A stretch of DNA of 64,000 nucleotides from Cytobacillus gottheilii (GTDB taxonomy: Bacteria > Bacillota > Bacilli > Bacillales > Cytobacillaceae). Position 1 is the first letter of the stretch. Every line of letters begins with the position of its first letter. The position numbers were made by a program, and so were the translations under genes. The DNA lies in the NCBI RefSeq assembly GCF_001636345.1, contig NZ_KV440945.1:4189854-4253853 (forward strand). Reading direction: 5' to 3'. Positions 16,274 to 25,062 of this stretch are shown in pieces. The notes under the pieces were generated by a model. It searched no databases and was not told the origin of the DNA. It saw only the letters and a list, made by a program, of their open reading frames with translations.

Positions 16274-17751
16274 GATGTGCAATTTATATTCGAGTATCAA
16301 CAGATAAAGAGGAACAAAAAGCCTCACTAAAATATCAGAAAGAATTGTTTTACAAATTCATTGAAGAAAAAGGATGGGACATTTACGAATTTTACGTAGA
16401 TGTTCAATCCGGGACAACAGCAAAGAGAAAAAACCTTCAACGAATGATTGAAGACGCTCAAGAAAAAAAGTTCGATATCATCTTAGCCAAAGAGTTATCG
16501 AGACTTGCTCGTAATGGTGAGTTGTCCTATAAGATCAAAAACCTTTGTGAAAATCAAGGAATCCACATTATCACATTGGATAATGCGATCAATACTCTTA
16601 CCGGAAACACAAATATGTTTGGGCTTTATGCGTGGATGTATGAACAAGAGTCACAAAATACAAGCAATCGTGTAAAGGAAACATTAAAAACCCGCGCAAA
16701 AAAAGGCTTGTTTAAAGGTTCTAATCCTCCATACGGCTATGAGGTTGTTGAGGGTAAGCTTTATATTCGCAAAGATGAGACACCTGAAATTGTACGACGA
16801 ATTTATAGAGAGTATCTTGAAGGTAGTGGTCGTGAAAGTATCGCACGACGACTTTACAATGAAGGAGTCAAAACACCCGCTGATGTTGCAGGGAAGAAAA
16901 ATGCGAGTGACAAATGGAATGATTCCACAATCAAGCTCATTCTTACTAATCCTCATTACGTTGGGGATTTAGTTCAAGGGCGCACGACCACAGTAAGTGT
17001 CACAAGTAAAAAAAGAAAGAAACAACAGAAAGATGAAATGTATATCTTTGAAAATACCCATGAACCCATCATTTCAAGGGATATGTTTGAAGCGGTAAAA
17101 AATCTGATGAAGCAGCGCAAAAAATTCATTACGGCTCCGAAGCTTCACTTATTTACGAACATCCTCTTCTGTGCCGACTGCGGAAAGGGCATGTGGTATA
17201 GAAGCAATAGACCAAATGGTTACATTTGCGGTAATTACGCTCGTCACGGTAAAAAGGCTTGCAGCTCACACATGATTAAAGAGGATTTTCTCAAAGAAAC
17301 GATTTTATATGATATCCAAAAACTTGTTCAAGAAATTGACAAAGAACAATATCTGAAAGAACTTGAGGCGAAGTCGAAGAAATCAAAGAAGGATATCCAA
17401 CAAAAGCTGGATAAGTTTAACAAGCAAATTGAAGTGTTAAAAACGCGAAAAAAGAAATTCATCAAAATGCTCGCAGATGAAGAAATCAATCATGATGAGT
17501 ATTTAGAAATGGTAGAAGATAACAATAACGAACTCGCACAGCTTACGGAAAAGAAAAATGAAATGATCACGATGCTCGAAAGTGAGCAAATCATTGATAA
17601 TATCGACAAGCTTAAACAAGAGCTTCTTCAATTTCTTAAATTTGATGAATTAACACCTGAAATATTACATCGCCTCATTAATCGAATCGATGTAAAGGAA
17701 GACGGCACACCGGTCATTCATTACCGATTTGCCGCCCCAACATTTGAATAG
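16270..17751 (+). CDS. Large serine recombinase 3, next to rlmCD
   Basis: A 493-residue serine recombinase/integrase. Resolvase domain (about 1-145) with YIRVS (Ser10) and SRLAR; recombinase domain with KWNDSTIKLIL (about 215-225); zinc ribbon with CADC and later cysteines (about 305-335); a long lysine-rich coiled coil (about 355-440), then a short beta end. Its stop is 15 bp from the convergent rlmCD stop. Integrases usually sit beside their own att site, so this enzyme is the best candidate for placing the island at rlmCD. I recall a serine recombinase (yefB) at the same place in B. subtilis. Confidence 0.92.
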   Translation: MRCAIYIRVSTDKEEQKASLKYQKELFYKFIEEKGWDIYEFYVDVQSGTTAKRKNLQRMIEDAQEKKFDIILAKELSRLARNGELSYKIKNLCENQGIHIITLDNAINTLTGNTNMFGLYAWMYEQESQNTSNRVKETLKTRAKKGLFKGSNPPYGYEVVEGKLYIRKDETPEIVRRIYREYLEGSGRESIARRLYNEGVKTPADVAGKKNASDKWNDSTIKLILTNPHYVGDLVQGRTTTVSVTSKKRKKQQKDEMYIFENTHEPIISRDMFEAVKNLMKQRKKFITAPKLHLFTNILFCADCGKGMWYRSNRPNGYICGNYARHGKKACSSHMIKEDFLKETILYDIQKLVQEIDKEQYLKELEAKSKKSKKDIQQKLDKFNKQIEVLKTRKKKFIKMLADEEINHDEYLEMVEDNNNELAQLTEKKNEMITMLESEQIIDNIDKLKQELLQFLKFDELTPEILHRLINRIDVKEDGTPVIHYRFAAPTFE

Positions 17752-17791
17752 AAGCAGGTATTTCCCTTACCGGGAGCCTGCTTCATTTTTT
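17751..17791 (+). terminator. Terminator of recombinase 3, formed with rlmCD coding bases
   Basis: Stem GAAGCAGG / CCTGCTTC (17751-17758 with 17777-17784) followed by ATTTTTT. The right arm and T-tract are the last codons of rlmCD on the other strand, so the structure joins island and core DNA. Confidence 0.8.
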
Positions 17792-19155
17792 AAAATCATC
17801 TGCGATACTACTTCAACGTGCGTTGTCTGCGGAAACATATCCACTGGCTGTACTTCCAGCGTTTTGTAACCACCGTCCTCAAGGATTCGTAGATCTCTTG
17901 CGAGGGTGGCTGGATTGCAGCTGACGTAGACGACTTTTTTGGGTTTCATTTCAATGATGGTTTGAAGCAAGGCTTCATCGCAGCCTTTACGTGGCGGGTC
18001 GACGACTAGAACATCCGCTTTAACTCCTTGCTCGTACCATTTCGGGATGACCTCTTCAGCCTTTCCAACAGCAAATTCCGCATTGGTAATATCATTTAGC
18101 TCAGCATTTCGCTTTGCATCTTCAATGGCTTCGTGAACAATTTCGACTCCATAAACCTTCTTCGCTTTTTGTGCCAAGAATAACGAAATCGTTCCAATGC
18201 CGCAATATGCATCAATGACCGTTTCATCTCCAGCAAGACCAGCATACTCTAAGGTTTTATCATAGAGAACCTTGGTCTGGTCGGGATTAACCTGATAAAA
18301 GCTCAAAGCAGAAATGGCAAATTTCACATCACCGATATAATCGTAGATCACTTCGCTTCCCCAAAGCACCTTCACTTTATCCCCTAAAATCACATTTGTC
18401 CGCTTGGAGTTGATATTATGAACAATGGATTTCACCTTTGGTATGCGCTTGACTATTTCAGCCACAATTTTATTTTTATTCGGGAAATCAGGGGTTCTTG
18501 TGATCATGACAACCATCAATTCACCCGTTTCCTTCCCGTAGCGAGCCATAATATGACGCAGATCTCCCTTATGTGTTTCTTCATTGTAAGCCTTCACGCC
18601 AAGCTCACTGCAGATCTCTTTCACCATCTGGATTGCTTCATCTACTTCTGGAAGCAGAATTAAGCTTTCATCCGTTTCGATAATTTCATGACTCCGTGGT
18701 TTAAAGAAGCCTGAGATCAGTTTCCCATCTTTCTCCCCAACAGGAACCTGTGCTTTATTTCGGTAATGCCATGGATGCTCCATCCCTAAAACTGGATGAA
18801 CCTTCACATCTTCAAGCTTCCCAATTCGTGTAAGTACTTGACGTACTTGGTTCTCCTTGAAAGCAAGCTGACCTTCATAGCTGATATGCTGAAGCTGACA
18901 GCCTCCATACTTATGGCTATCCTCCTTAGCAATATCAACTCGAAAATGGCTTCGTTCTAAAAGTTCAGCCAGCCGGCCGATCCCAAAGCCTTTGTTGACT
19001 TTAATTACTTTAATATTTGCCTTTTCACCTGGCAGTGCGCCCTGAACAAAGATTGGATAACCATCTACCTTAGCCACACCTGCTCCATCATGGGTCAAAT
19101 CCTCGAATTCTACCTGTATATAATCATTCTTTTGAACTGGAATTGTTTTGCTCAT
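17767..19155 (-). CDS. rlmCD: 23S rRNA (uracil-5-)-methyltransferase RlmCD
   Basis: SAM-dependent m5U methyltransferase of 23S rRNA (462 residues). An N-terminal TRAM domain (about 5-60) is followed by the methyltransferase domain with [14 protein letters not shown] and the catalytic cysteine in YVSCNPATL (near 412). In B. subtilis the yefA product modifies both U747 and U1939. The region that in RlmD holds Fe-S cysteines reads KYGGCQLQH, so most of the usual cluster ligands are absent. Its 3' end abuts the island and shares a hairpin with it. Single gene, preceded by a repeat-rich spacer. Confidence 0.93.
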   Translation of the reverse strand: MSKTIPVQKNDYIQVEFEDLTHDGAGVAKVDGYPIFVQGALPGEKANIKVIKVNKGFGIGRLAELLERSHFRVDIAKEDSHKYGGCQLQHISYEGQLAFKENQVRQVLTRIGKLEDVKVHPVLGMEHPWHYRNKAQVPVGEKDGKLISGFFKPRSHEIIETDESLILLPEVDEAIQMVKEICSELGVKAYNEETHKGDLRHIMARYGKETGELMVVMITRTPDFPNKNKIVAEIVKRIPKVKSIVHNINSKRTNVILGDKVKVLWGSEVIYDYIGDVKFAISALSFYQVNPDQTKVLYDKTLEYAGLAGDETVIDAYCGIGTISLFLAQKAKKVYGVEIVHEAIEDAKRNAELNDITNAEFAVGKAEEVIPKWYEQGVKADVLVVDPPRKGCDEALLQTIIEMKPKKVVYVSCNPATLARDLRILEDGGYKTLEVQPVDMFPQTTHVEVVSQMILKNEAGSR

Positions 19156-19366
19156 ATATGTCTTCCTTTACTCTCTTAATACGTTCTAATTGCTAGCAAA
19201 ATTGTATCATATAATCAGCCTGAATACGAAATGGATCACAGTTTTCCTATTATTATCCAGATGACTTACCTGTTACCTGCTGTCCATTGCCCACTCAATT
19301 TTTTTGACTCTCCACCATGATTCGCATTTAAACAGGGCATATCATCTTAACTTATCAGCTGTAAAT

Positions 19367-19551
19367 TAAGCGGAGAGATTCCGCTTATTTGCAGGCAGAC
19401 CCTCATTTAGGGGGTATTTAAACGGAGATTTTCCGGTTATTTATAGAAAAAGCTCACTTTTCCCCCTTTTTTGTGTCAATAGTCGGAATTCCTCCCGCTA
19501 TTTTAGCTGTTTTCAGTGATTTTTATTGATTAAGCGGAATTTCTCCGTCTA
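19367..19551. repeat. Four spaced 21-bp dyad repeats between rlmCD and dgkB
   Basis: Consensus TAAGCGGA-N5-TCCGCTTA at 19367-19387, 19419-19439, 19480-19500 and 19531-19551, spaced 52, 61 and 51 bp. The first is a perfect 8-bp dyad; the others carry one to three changes. They fill much of a gene-free 590-bp spacer. This resembles the degenerate intergenic repeats of Bacillaceae. A decayed half copy may follow near 19581. Confidence 0.65.
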
Positions 19552-19748
19552 TTTATGAACACGGATATTGAACAAGTTCCTCCCGCCTGTAAAAGCAGAC
19601 CTCTAGAGATGCGGAAATCAGCTTCTTCTTCTCATCATGTTACTAATAAAAATCCCATATGCAGATCCATATCAAGATGTCCTCTTCCTTAATGTTCTGT
19701 CTATAAAAAAAGAGCTTTCCCCTTACATCTGGAAGCCCTTCTTTCATC

Positions 19749-20684
19749 TTATTCTTTTCCTTCTTCCAATTCAACTGGCCGGTCTTCTTCGCGAATTTGA
19801 TCAATTGGAACCAGCACTTCTAAATGCCTGTACAAATTAACAAATTCTGCAGGCAGAAGTCCGCCGAATTCGCCATCAAGGTTCAGCTGTACTTTTTCGG
19901 TTGAATGGACTTTAATGCGATTCGCCTGTGTATAAATCACATGAGGATCGTTCACATGCTCGCCTCTTAATGCAAGTGTAGCAATACGAATAAACTCTGC
20001 CAGGTTTGTTTTCTTCAAAATGAGAAGTGAAAACAAACCGTCATTGATTGAAGCGTTTGGTGCCAGCTTTTCGAAGCCTCCTACTGAATTAGTAAGGCCA
20101 ACAAGGAATAGCATAGCTTCTCCTTCAAACAATTTTCCATCATACTCAATGCTCACTTCTGTTGAGCGGATCGAAGGGATCATTTCGATTCCTTTTAGGT
20201 AATATGCAAGCTGGCCGATCATCGTTTTGAGCTTGCTTGGGACCTCATAGGTCAGCTCGGTAATTCTTCCGCCGCCGGCAATATTAATGAAATATTTATC
20301 ATTAATTCTGCCGATATCTACAGGGATGCTATCTCCTTTGGCGATGATGTCAGCAGCTGCTTCAATATCGCGTGGAATATGCAATGCACGTGCAAAATCG
20401 TTCGTAGTCCCTGTTGGCAGGATTCCTAGTCTAGGAATAAATTCCTGTTCAGCTATACCGTTGACAACTTCGTTGATGGTTCCATCGCCGCCTGCAGCGA
20501 CAATCAGATCAAAGCGGCGCTCAACCGCCAGACGAGCTGCTTTTGTTGCATCTCCTTCGCCAGTTGTTGCATGACATGAGGTTTCATATCCTGCATTCTC
20601 CAGCTTTTGCAGTACTTCTGCTAAATGTTTTTTAAAAATCTCCCGGCCGGAAGTTGGATTGTAAATAATTCTTGCTCTTTTCAT
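19749..20684 (-). CDS. dgkB: Diacylglycerol kinase DgkB
   Basis: Soluble diacylglycerol kinase (311 residues) that returns diacylglycerol, left by lipoteichoic acid synthesis, to phosphatidic acid. The start MKRARIIYNPTSGRE is nearly that of B. subtilis YerQ/DgkB. Seen: the nucleotide-binding GGDGTINEV (about 64-72) and LPTGTTNDFARAL (about 92-104). I use the Met at 20684 since AGGATGA lies 7 nt before it; the two earlier codons would overlap that site. Separated from rlmCD by a repeat-filled spacer. Confidence 0.95.
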   Translation of the reverse strand: MKRARIIYNPTSGREIFKKHLAEVLQKLENAGYETSCHATTGEGDATKAARLAVERRFDLIVAAGGDGTINEVVNGIAEQEFIPRLGILPTGTTNDFARALHIPRDIEAAADIIAKGDSIPVDIGRINDKYFINIAGGGRITELTYEVPSKLKTMIGQLAYYLKGIEMIPSIRSTEVSIEYDGKLFEGEAMLFLVGLTNSVGGFEKLAPNASINDGLFSLLILKKTNLAEFIRIATLALRGEHVNDPHVIYTQANRIKVHSTEKVQLNLDGEFGGLLPAEFVNLYRHLEVLVPIDQIREEDRPVELEEGKE

Positions 20685-20991
20685 GCCCATCATCCTAAAA
20701 TAATGATTTATTTATCTTGCGTATTCCATCATTTTACATCATAACGAAACTGCTTCTATATAGCAATGTATTTGGAATCAGCACCATTTATTCTATTCAT
20801 TTTGCTTATATAAAACAAGCTTTCACGTTTAGCCTTTAAGAAAAGCTGCTGATTTGCGAGCCTTTAAAGTAATCTGCCAATCCCAAATGGACTCTAAATT
20901 TTTTGTTCACATAAATATGATCCAAGTTTCGAAAAAACTGCCAGCCGGCCGCTCTTTTTCTATACGGCATGTCTATTAGAAAGGTTTCAAT
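20685..20991. other. Intergenic region upstream of dgkB
   Basis: About 300 bp that should hold the dgkB promoter and the end of the sigma operon. I see no convincing terminator, repeat or small gene in it. Confidence 0.4.
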
Positions 20992-21906
20992 CTATTTCAT
21001 CGTATGGAGGCTTACTCGATACCCATTTACGATTTGCAGAGTATGGCTTCCTTCTCCTGTTTTGAAGGAAGCATCGAAAGCGGTTTCAGAGTATGAATCC
21101 GCTTTTTCTCTATCAGTGATTGTCCACTTTTGCTCATTTCCACCTAATTCCTGCACACCGTCTGCCAGTAAACTGACATCACTTGCTTCTTCCAGCATAA
21201 CGTTTAAATCCGAACTTCCGTCCACGGTCCAATCACTCTTTAACAAGCGGGGTTTGACCGTAACAGAACTGCCTTCAGCTTCAACTTCCAGCTGCAGATT
21301 TACAGGTACAAGAAGTGTTGCATCCATGCTCGTGTAATGATTAAATGGTCCGTTCGAATATTCAGGCATTCTCTTTATATTAATATAAAGTGTATCTCCT
21401 TTTTCATTCAACGAAACATAATCCATCTTTGACATTTCACTATTTGCTAATGTGCTATGCACAGTGCCAAACATTGAAACTTCATTTAAATCTGTTCCTT
21501 CAATGGATATTGGATTGCCTCCTGTACTGACAACTACTCTTTTCACGTTTTCTCCTATAGCCTGCTCCACATTTTCAATTTCATAGGTATTTTCTTCGCT
21601 ATTCATGTACGCGCTGACACTTTGTAAAACACCGCTTGAACTCAGCAGTGCAAAACCAATTCCGCTCATTCCCAAGACAGCCACAAAGAAAATACTAATA
21701 AAATCATATTTTAGAAATGGTTTTTCTTTTCGTGAGAATAGTAAAAACAGCAAAATTTCAAGACCAAGAATCACTAGGATGATCGGCCACCATGATATCA
21801 TGATGTGTTCGATATTAAACCCCATCAGCTGAGATAATAATAAATAAATGCCAAGCAGGAGCAAAGCAGCTCCCATTGAAAAGGTTCCTACTCTCCAAGT
21901 CCTCAT
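20992..21906 (-). CDS. LiaF-like membrane protein of the ECF sigma operon
   Basis: A 304-residue protein with three N-terminal membrane segments (about 8-28, 36-56, 68-90). A C-terminal extracytoplasmic or soluble beta-rich domain (about 110-304) resembles the adhesin-like DUF4097/LiaF type. AAAGGGGG lies before the ATG. Last gene of the unit sigma, anti-sigma, multi-pass protein, this protein. By analogy with LiaF and YvlB-type proteins it may sense or temper envelope stress; this is inference. Stop lies just before the gene-free spacer. Confidence 0.7.
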   Translation of the reverse strand: MRTWRVGTFSMGAALLLLGIYLLLSQLMGFNIEHIMISWWPIILVILGLEILLFLLFSRKEKPFLKYDFISIFFVAVLGMSGIGFALLSSSGVLQSVSAYMNSEENTYEIENVEQAIGENVKRVVVSTGGNPISIEGTDLNEVSMFGTVHSTLANSEMSKMDYVSLNEKGDTLYINIKRMPEYSNGPFNHYTSMDATLLVPVNLQLEVEAEGSSVTVKPRLLKSDWTVDGSSDLNVMLEEASDVSLLADGVQELGGNEQKWTITDREKADSYSETAFDASFKTGEGSHTLQIVNGYRVSLHTMK

Positions 21907-21921
21907 TCTATTTCCCCCTTT

Positions 21922-22998
21922 CTATTTAACGGGATCTTCATTTTTCTTCTTTTCTAAGTTGCCGGCAAGCAATTTAATTCCGCCTGCAATTAACACAATG
22001 CAGACAACAGCCGTTTGGAAGTATTGGTTGAACACATACCAAATGTTAAAGTCATAAATCATTGGTGCCACGATCGGCAGCAGAATATTGGTAGTCATGT
22101 AATAGAGCCCGACAACAACTAGCCCAATGCCAATCCACCTCTGATGATTGATAAAGTAGGAAATAATCGGTACATCTTCAAGTTCCTCTTCTCCATATCG
22201 AGAGGCTTTTTGCAGGCCATCAAAGAAGCTATAAAACCAAATGATCGGGATGAGAAAAAGGAATATGCCAAGCCGGAGCACATCCAGGATATAGACAGAA
22301 AACAGAAACGCCGCCATCAGCTGAACGCCTCTTTTTTGCAGACCTAAATATAAATGGCCGGCACCAGGGAAGATGGATAAAAAGGTGGCGATTGACTTGC
22401 TTTTCTTTCCCTCTTCACGGCGCACTTCAAAGTCTTCTAAAATCGTGCGGTCAATCAGTTCTATTCCCTGCTGTTTTTTGTTCAGCTGCCCGATTGCGTC
22501 AAAAAAGCCATAGACCCAAATGACCGGGAACAATAGCAGGAAAATTAAAAACTCACTTCTGCCTGTCAAAAAGGCAACAAATAAAACCATAATGCCAAGC
22601 CCCAGAAAGGCAGCAAGCAGTGTTAGCCCCCGGTTCATCAAACCAAGATGAAAATGCCCGACACCAGGGATAAAAGATAACATGATGGTCCTGAAACGCT
22701 CATATTCCATTTCAGATGACTTCTGCTCCTGCAGCTGAATAGACGTATTATTTTGAAGCAGCTTAGATGCGGTTATGGCCGTATCGACCAAACTGACAAT
22801 ATATAAAAAGACTCCTGCAATTACGATAAATATGGCAAGACCCACAGCACCGGAACCACTTGCAACCAAAAATAACACGATCGCAATCAGAATAAACTCC
22901 GTAAACATATAACCTAATCCCCGCAGTACCTTTCCTAAATACAGCAAGCCTCCGCCAGGGAAAAATCCTAACAAAAATGCGATAATGGGATTTTTCAT
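21922..22998 (-). CDS. Multi-pass membrane protein with three PGxGHxYLG repeats
   Basis: A 358-residue membrane protein built from repeats: FFPGGGLLYLGK (about 11-22), FIPGVGHFHLGL (about 108-119) and IFPGAGHLYLGL (about 209-220). Each is followed by hydrophobic segments, as in TM2-type modules. Its start overlaps the anti-sigma stop (TAATG). The repeats suggest gene-internal triplication of one hairpin module. Likely role: membrane part of an ECF-controlled response; exact function unknown. Confidence 0.7.
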   Translation of the reverse strand: MKNPIIAFLLGFFPGGGLLYLGKVLRGLGYMFTEFILIAIVLFLVASGSGAVGLAIFIVIAGVFLYIVSLVDTAITASKLLQNNTSIQLQEQKSSEMEYERFRTIMLSFIPGVGHFHLGLMNRGLTLLAAFLGLGIMVLFVAFLTGRSEFLIFLLLFPVIWVYGFFDAIGQLNKKQQGIELIDRTILEDFEVRREEGKKSKSIATFLSIFPGAGHLYLGLQKRGVQLMAAFLFSVYILDVLRLGIFLFLIPIIWFYSFFDGLQKASRYGEEELEDVPIISYFINHQRWIGIGLVVVGLYYMTTNILLPIVAPMIYDFNIWYVFNQYFQTAVVCIVLIAGGIKLLAGNLEKKKNEDPVK

Positions 22999-23480
22999 TA
23001 TTTGCCTTCCTCCTTATTATTACTCTCAAGAGAATCCATCCAAGCGAAGGTTTTATCCACTAGTCCTTCTGTAACAGAATTCTTTTTCTCTTGGAAATTC
23101 GTATTTTGTACACCTTCTGCATATTGGGTAAGCGACTGGAACACACCTGTTGTCATTAATAAAATCGTCATCGCCGCCGCCACAGCATAATGAAAAATCG
23201 CCGTTTTGTGCACCGTTTTTTTCTTTTCCGGTTTCTTTTGCTCCGGAAATGGAATAATGATTGCTTGGGATTGGTTTTGAACCTTAGACATGACCATATC
23301 TGTAAAATTCAGTTCATCCGCCATAACAGGCAATTCATCCTCTGCTTCCTCGACCGCAATAAGATAAAGATCGAGACATTGGTCGCAGCTGTATAGATGA
23401 TCCTCAAACATTTCGCGTGTGTCATCATCTACTTCATTTTTCACATATTTCATCCATTCATCTAAAGAATAGTGCTTCAT
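22998..23480 (-). CDS. Anti-sigma factor with zinc-finger (zf-HC2-like) domain
   Basis: A 160-residue anti-sigma factor from the ATG at 23480 (GGAAGGAGG upstream; overlap ATGA with the sigma stop). The N-terminus has the H-x3-C-x2-C pattern in HLYSCDQC (about residues 25-32). That is the zinc-binding anti-sigma domain which holds the sigma factor. One membrane segment follows (about 105-125), then a short outer tail. It would keep the neighbouring sigma factor at the membrane until a signal releases it. Family and context agree. Confidence 0.85.
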   Translation of the reverse strand: MKHYSLDEWMKYVKNEVDDDTREMFEDHLYSCDQCLDLYLIAVEEAEDELPVMADELNFTDMVMSKVQNQSQAIIIPFPEQKKPEKKKTVHKTAIFHYAVAAAMTILLMTTGVFQSLTQYAEGVQNTNFQEKKNSVTEGLVDKTFAWMDSLESNNKEEGK

Positions 23481-24076
23481 GAAAAATCGTCCTCCTTCCA
23501 ATGCTTTTTCATCCAGATGCGGGCTCGGTAAAGCTTTGTTTCAATCGTTTTCACCTGCACATTTTGCTCCTTGGCCATTTGCTGATATGTTTTTTCCCGA
23601 ATATAAAAATCATATATAACATGACGGTAATTGTCAGGAAGCTCGTCAAGCCTTTGCAGTACTAGCTTTCGCCGGGCTCGATTGATCACTTCTGTTTCCA
23701 CTTGCTCCCTTTGACCTCCGTATAAATCATAGCCTGCAGATTCAATTGAATCTTCCTGCCTTTTGTCCTTCTTTCTTTTTACATCAATTGCATGGTTGAC
23801 TGCAATTCTTTTTATCCATGTTTTAAAGCCTTGATCCTCATATTGGGAGAGAGAGGTATAAATCTTCATAAACACTTCTTGTGCAGCATCCTCCGCCTCT
23901 TTCTCGTCTCTTAATACCGCATAGATGGTCCGGAACACGTCTAAGCGATATTTTTCAACAAGAAGGCGGAACGCATGATCATTGCCGCTTTTTACTTTTT
24001 GGATAAGAACTTGGTCGCTAATCTCTCTCTCCCCCCTTCTGTCAGCTTCCACATTAATAGACGAAGCTACACACAC
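23477..24076 (-). CDS. ECF-type RNA polymerase sigma factor
   Basis: A sigma-70 family ECF factor. Region 2 includes EAEDAAQEVFMKIY (about 60-73) and region 4 includes LPDNYRHVIYDFYIREKTYQ (about 146-165) with a helix-turn-helix. The longest canonical start is the GTG at 24076, with weak ribosome pairing. The best ribosome site in the region, AAGGGGGGA (24030-24038), lies 7 nt before an ATT codon at 24022; a start there would give MSDQVLIQKVKSG, a very usual ECF beginning. The start is thus unsettled. Operon with anti-sigma and two membrane proteins. Target promoters may include the one at 24094-24120. Confidence 0.88.
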   Translation of the reverse strand: MCVASSINVEADRRGEREISDQVLIQKVKSGNDHAFRLLVEKYRLDVFRTIYAVLRDEKEAEDAAQEVFMKIYTSLSQYEDQGFKTWIKRIAVNHAIDVKRKKDKRQEDSIESAGYDLYGGQREQVETEVINRARRKLVLQRLDELPDNYRHVIYDFYIREKTYQQMAKEQNVQVKTIETKLYRARIWMKKHWKEDDFS

Positions 24077-24093
24077 GTATCCCTACAAAAAAA

Positions 24094-24120
24094 TGAAAAC
24101 TTTTTTAACATTTAATCGTA
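24094..24120 (+). promoter_or_regulatory. ECF-type promoter for the divergent lipoprotein gene
   Basis: TGAAAAC (24094-24100), a T-rich start to a 16-nt spacer, then CGTA (24117-24120). This matches the TGAAAC-N16-CGTA form of Bacillus ECF promoters such as SigW. It lies 46 bp before the lipoprotein start and beside the sigma gene. Confidence 0.7.
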
Positions 24121-24166
24121 ATACTATGATAAAATGATTCATCCATTTTTATCCAAGGGGGTTTTT

Positions 24167-25003
24167 ATGTCTAAAAGGCTTATATTATTAGGATTTATTC
24201 TTCTTTTTATCAGCAGCTGTTCACCGCCGGAGATAGACACATATGAAGAGAAAGCTCCACAGGTTGTCTTTAAAATTGAAAACGAAGCTGGTTTGCCAGA
24301 CAGTGATGTAAAGACTGTTGAGACTCGTTTACAAAACGCATATAAAAAGATTACTTCTTCTATTAAAATTGACTATAAATATCCAAGTGAGATTCATGTC
24401 ATTTTAAAAGAAGGCAATCTTGTTTCTTCTGGTTTTAAAAACACGATTAAATTATATGGAAATACGGATACCTACCCAATTGTACATGAACTAAGCCATA
24501 TACTGCTTGGATATGGGGGTAATTTTGATAGTAGTTCTGGGTTTCTTACACAAGAGGGGATCGCTGAATATTTTGAGCAAAAATACGGCACAAATAACGC
24601 CATTCCTCACCATTCCCATATGAGATTTTTAAAGCAATATAATAAAATCTATCCTCTCTCCCTGCTGGCAAGCACGGAGAATAGCACTGAACTCTTTCGG
24701 CCAAATATGTCGTCGGAAGACGGATATAAAATTCAGCACATTGCCTATGTACAAGCAGGTTCCTTTATCAGTTATTTAATTGAAACATATGGAATGGAAA
24801 AATTCGAGAGTATCTACAACGAACAGAATTTAGCTGATACAATAGAGACTATCTATGGTAAAAGTTTACTGAAATTGGAAGATGAATGGCTGATGTTTTT
24901 TGAAAACCAAATGACGCTGCCGGAGCAGACACAACATTATTTACAGCAAATGTATGGATCCTTTTTGGATAAAGATGATTTGATCTTTTTTCAGAACAAC
25001 TAG
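24167..25003 (+). CDS. Putative lipoprotein zinc metallopeptidase
   Basis: From the ATG at 24167 (AAGGGGG 5 nt upstream) the product has 278 residues. A lipoprotein signal peptide ends in FISSC (Cys about 17), so it should be anchored outside the membrane. A gluzincin motif HELSH (about residue 110) and the downstream QEGIAEYF (about 135) give the zinc ligands and catalytic glutamate of a peptidase MA-type enzyme. The longer in-frame start at 24134 would spoil the signal peptide. The ECF promoter just upstream suggests it is a target of the adjacent sigma factor, perhaps in envelope stress. Confidence 0.75.
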   Translation: MSKRLILLGFILLFISSCSPPEIDTYEEKAPQVVFKIENEAGLPDSDVKTVETRLQNAYKKITSSIKIDYKYPSEIHVILKEGNLVSSGFKNTIKLYGNTDTYPIVHELSHILLGYGGNFDSSSGFLTQEGIAEYFEQKYGTNNAIPHHSHMRFLKQYNKIYPLSLLASTENSTELFRPNMSSEDGYKIQHIAYVQAGSFISYLIETYGMEKFESIYNEQNLADTIETIYGKSLLKLEDEWLMFFENQMTLPEQTQHYLQQMYGSFLDKDDLIFFQNN

Positions 25004-25062
25004 GCTATAAAATGGGACAACTAGGAATATAATGATGTACAGAATTCTAGAAGGAGGCATAT

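Noticed and set aside
19367-19551. Possible CRISPR array
   Set aside because: Units are degenerate dyads with uneven 51-61 bp spacing and no cas genes; repeats are not identical as in CRISPR.
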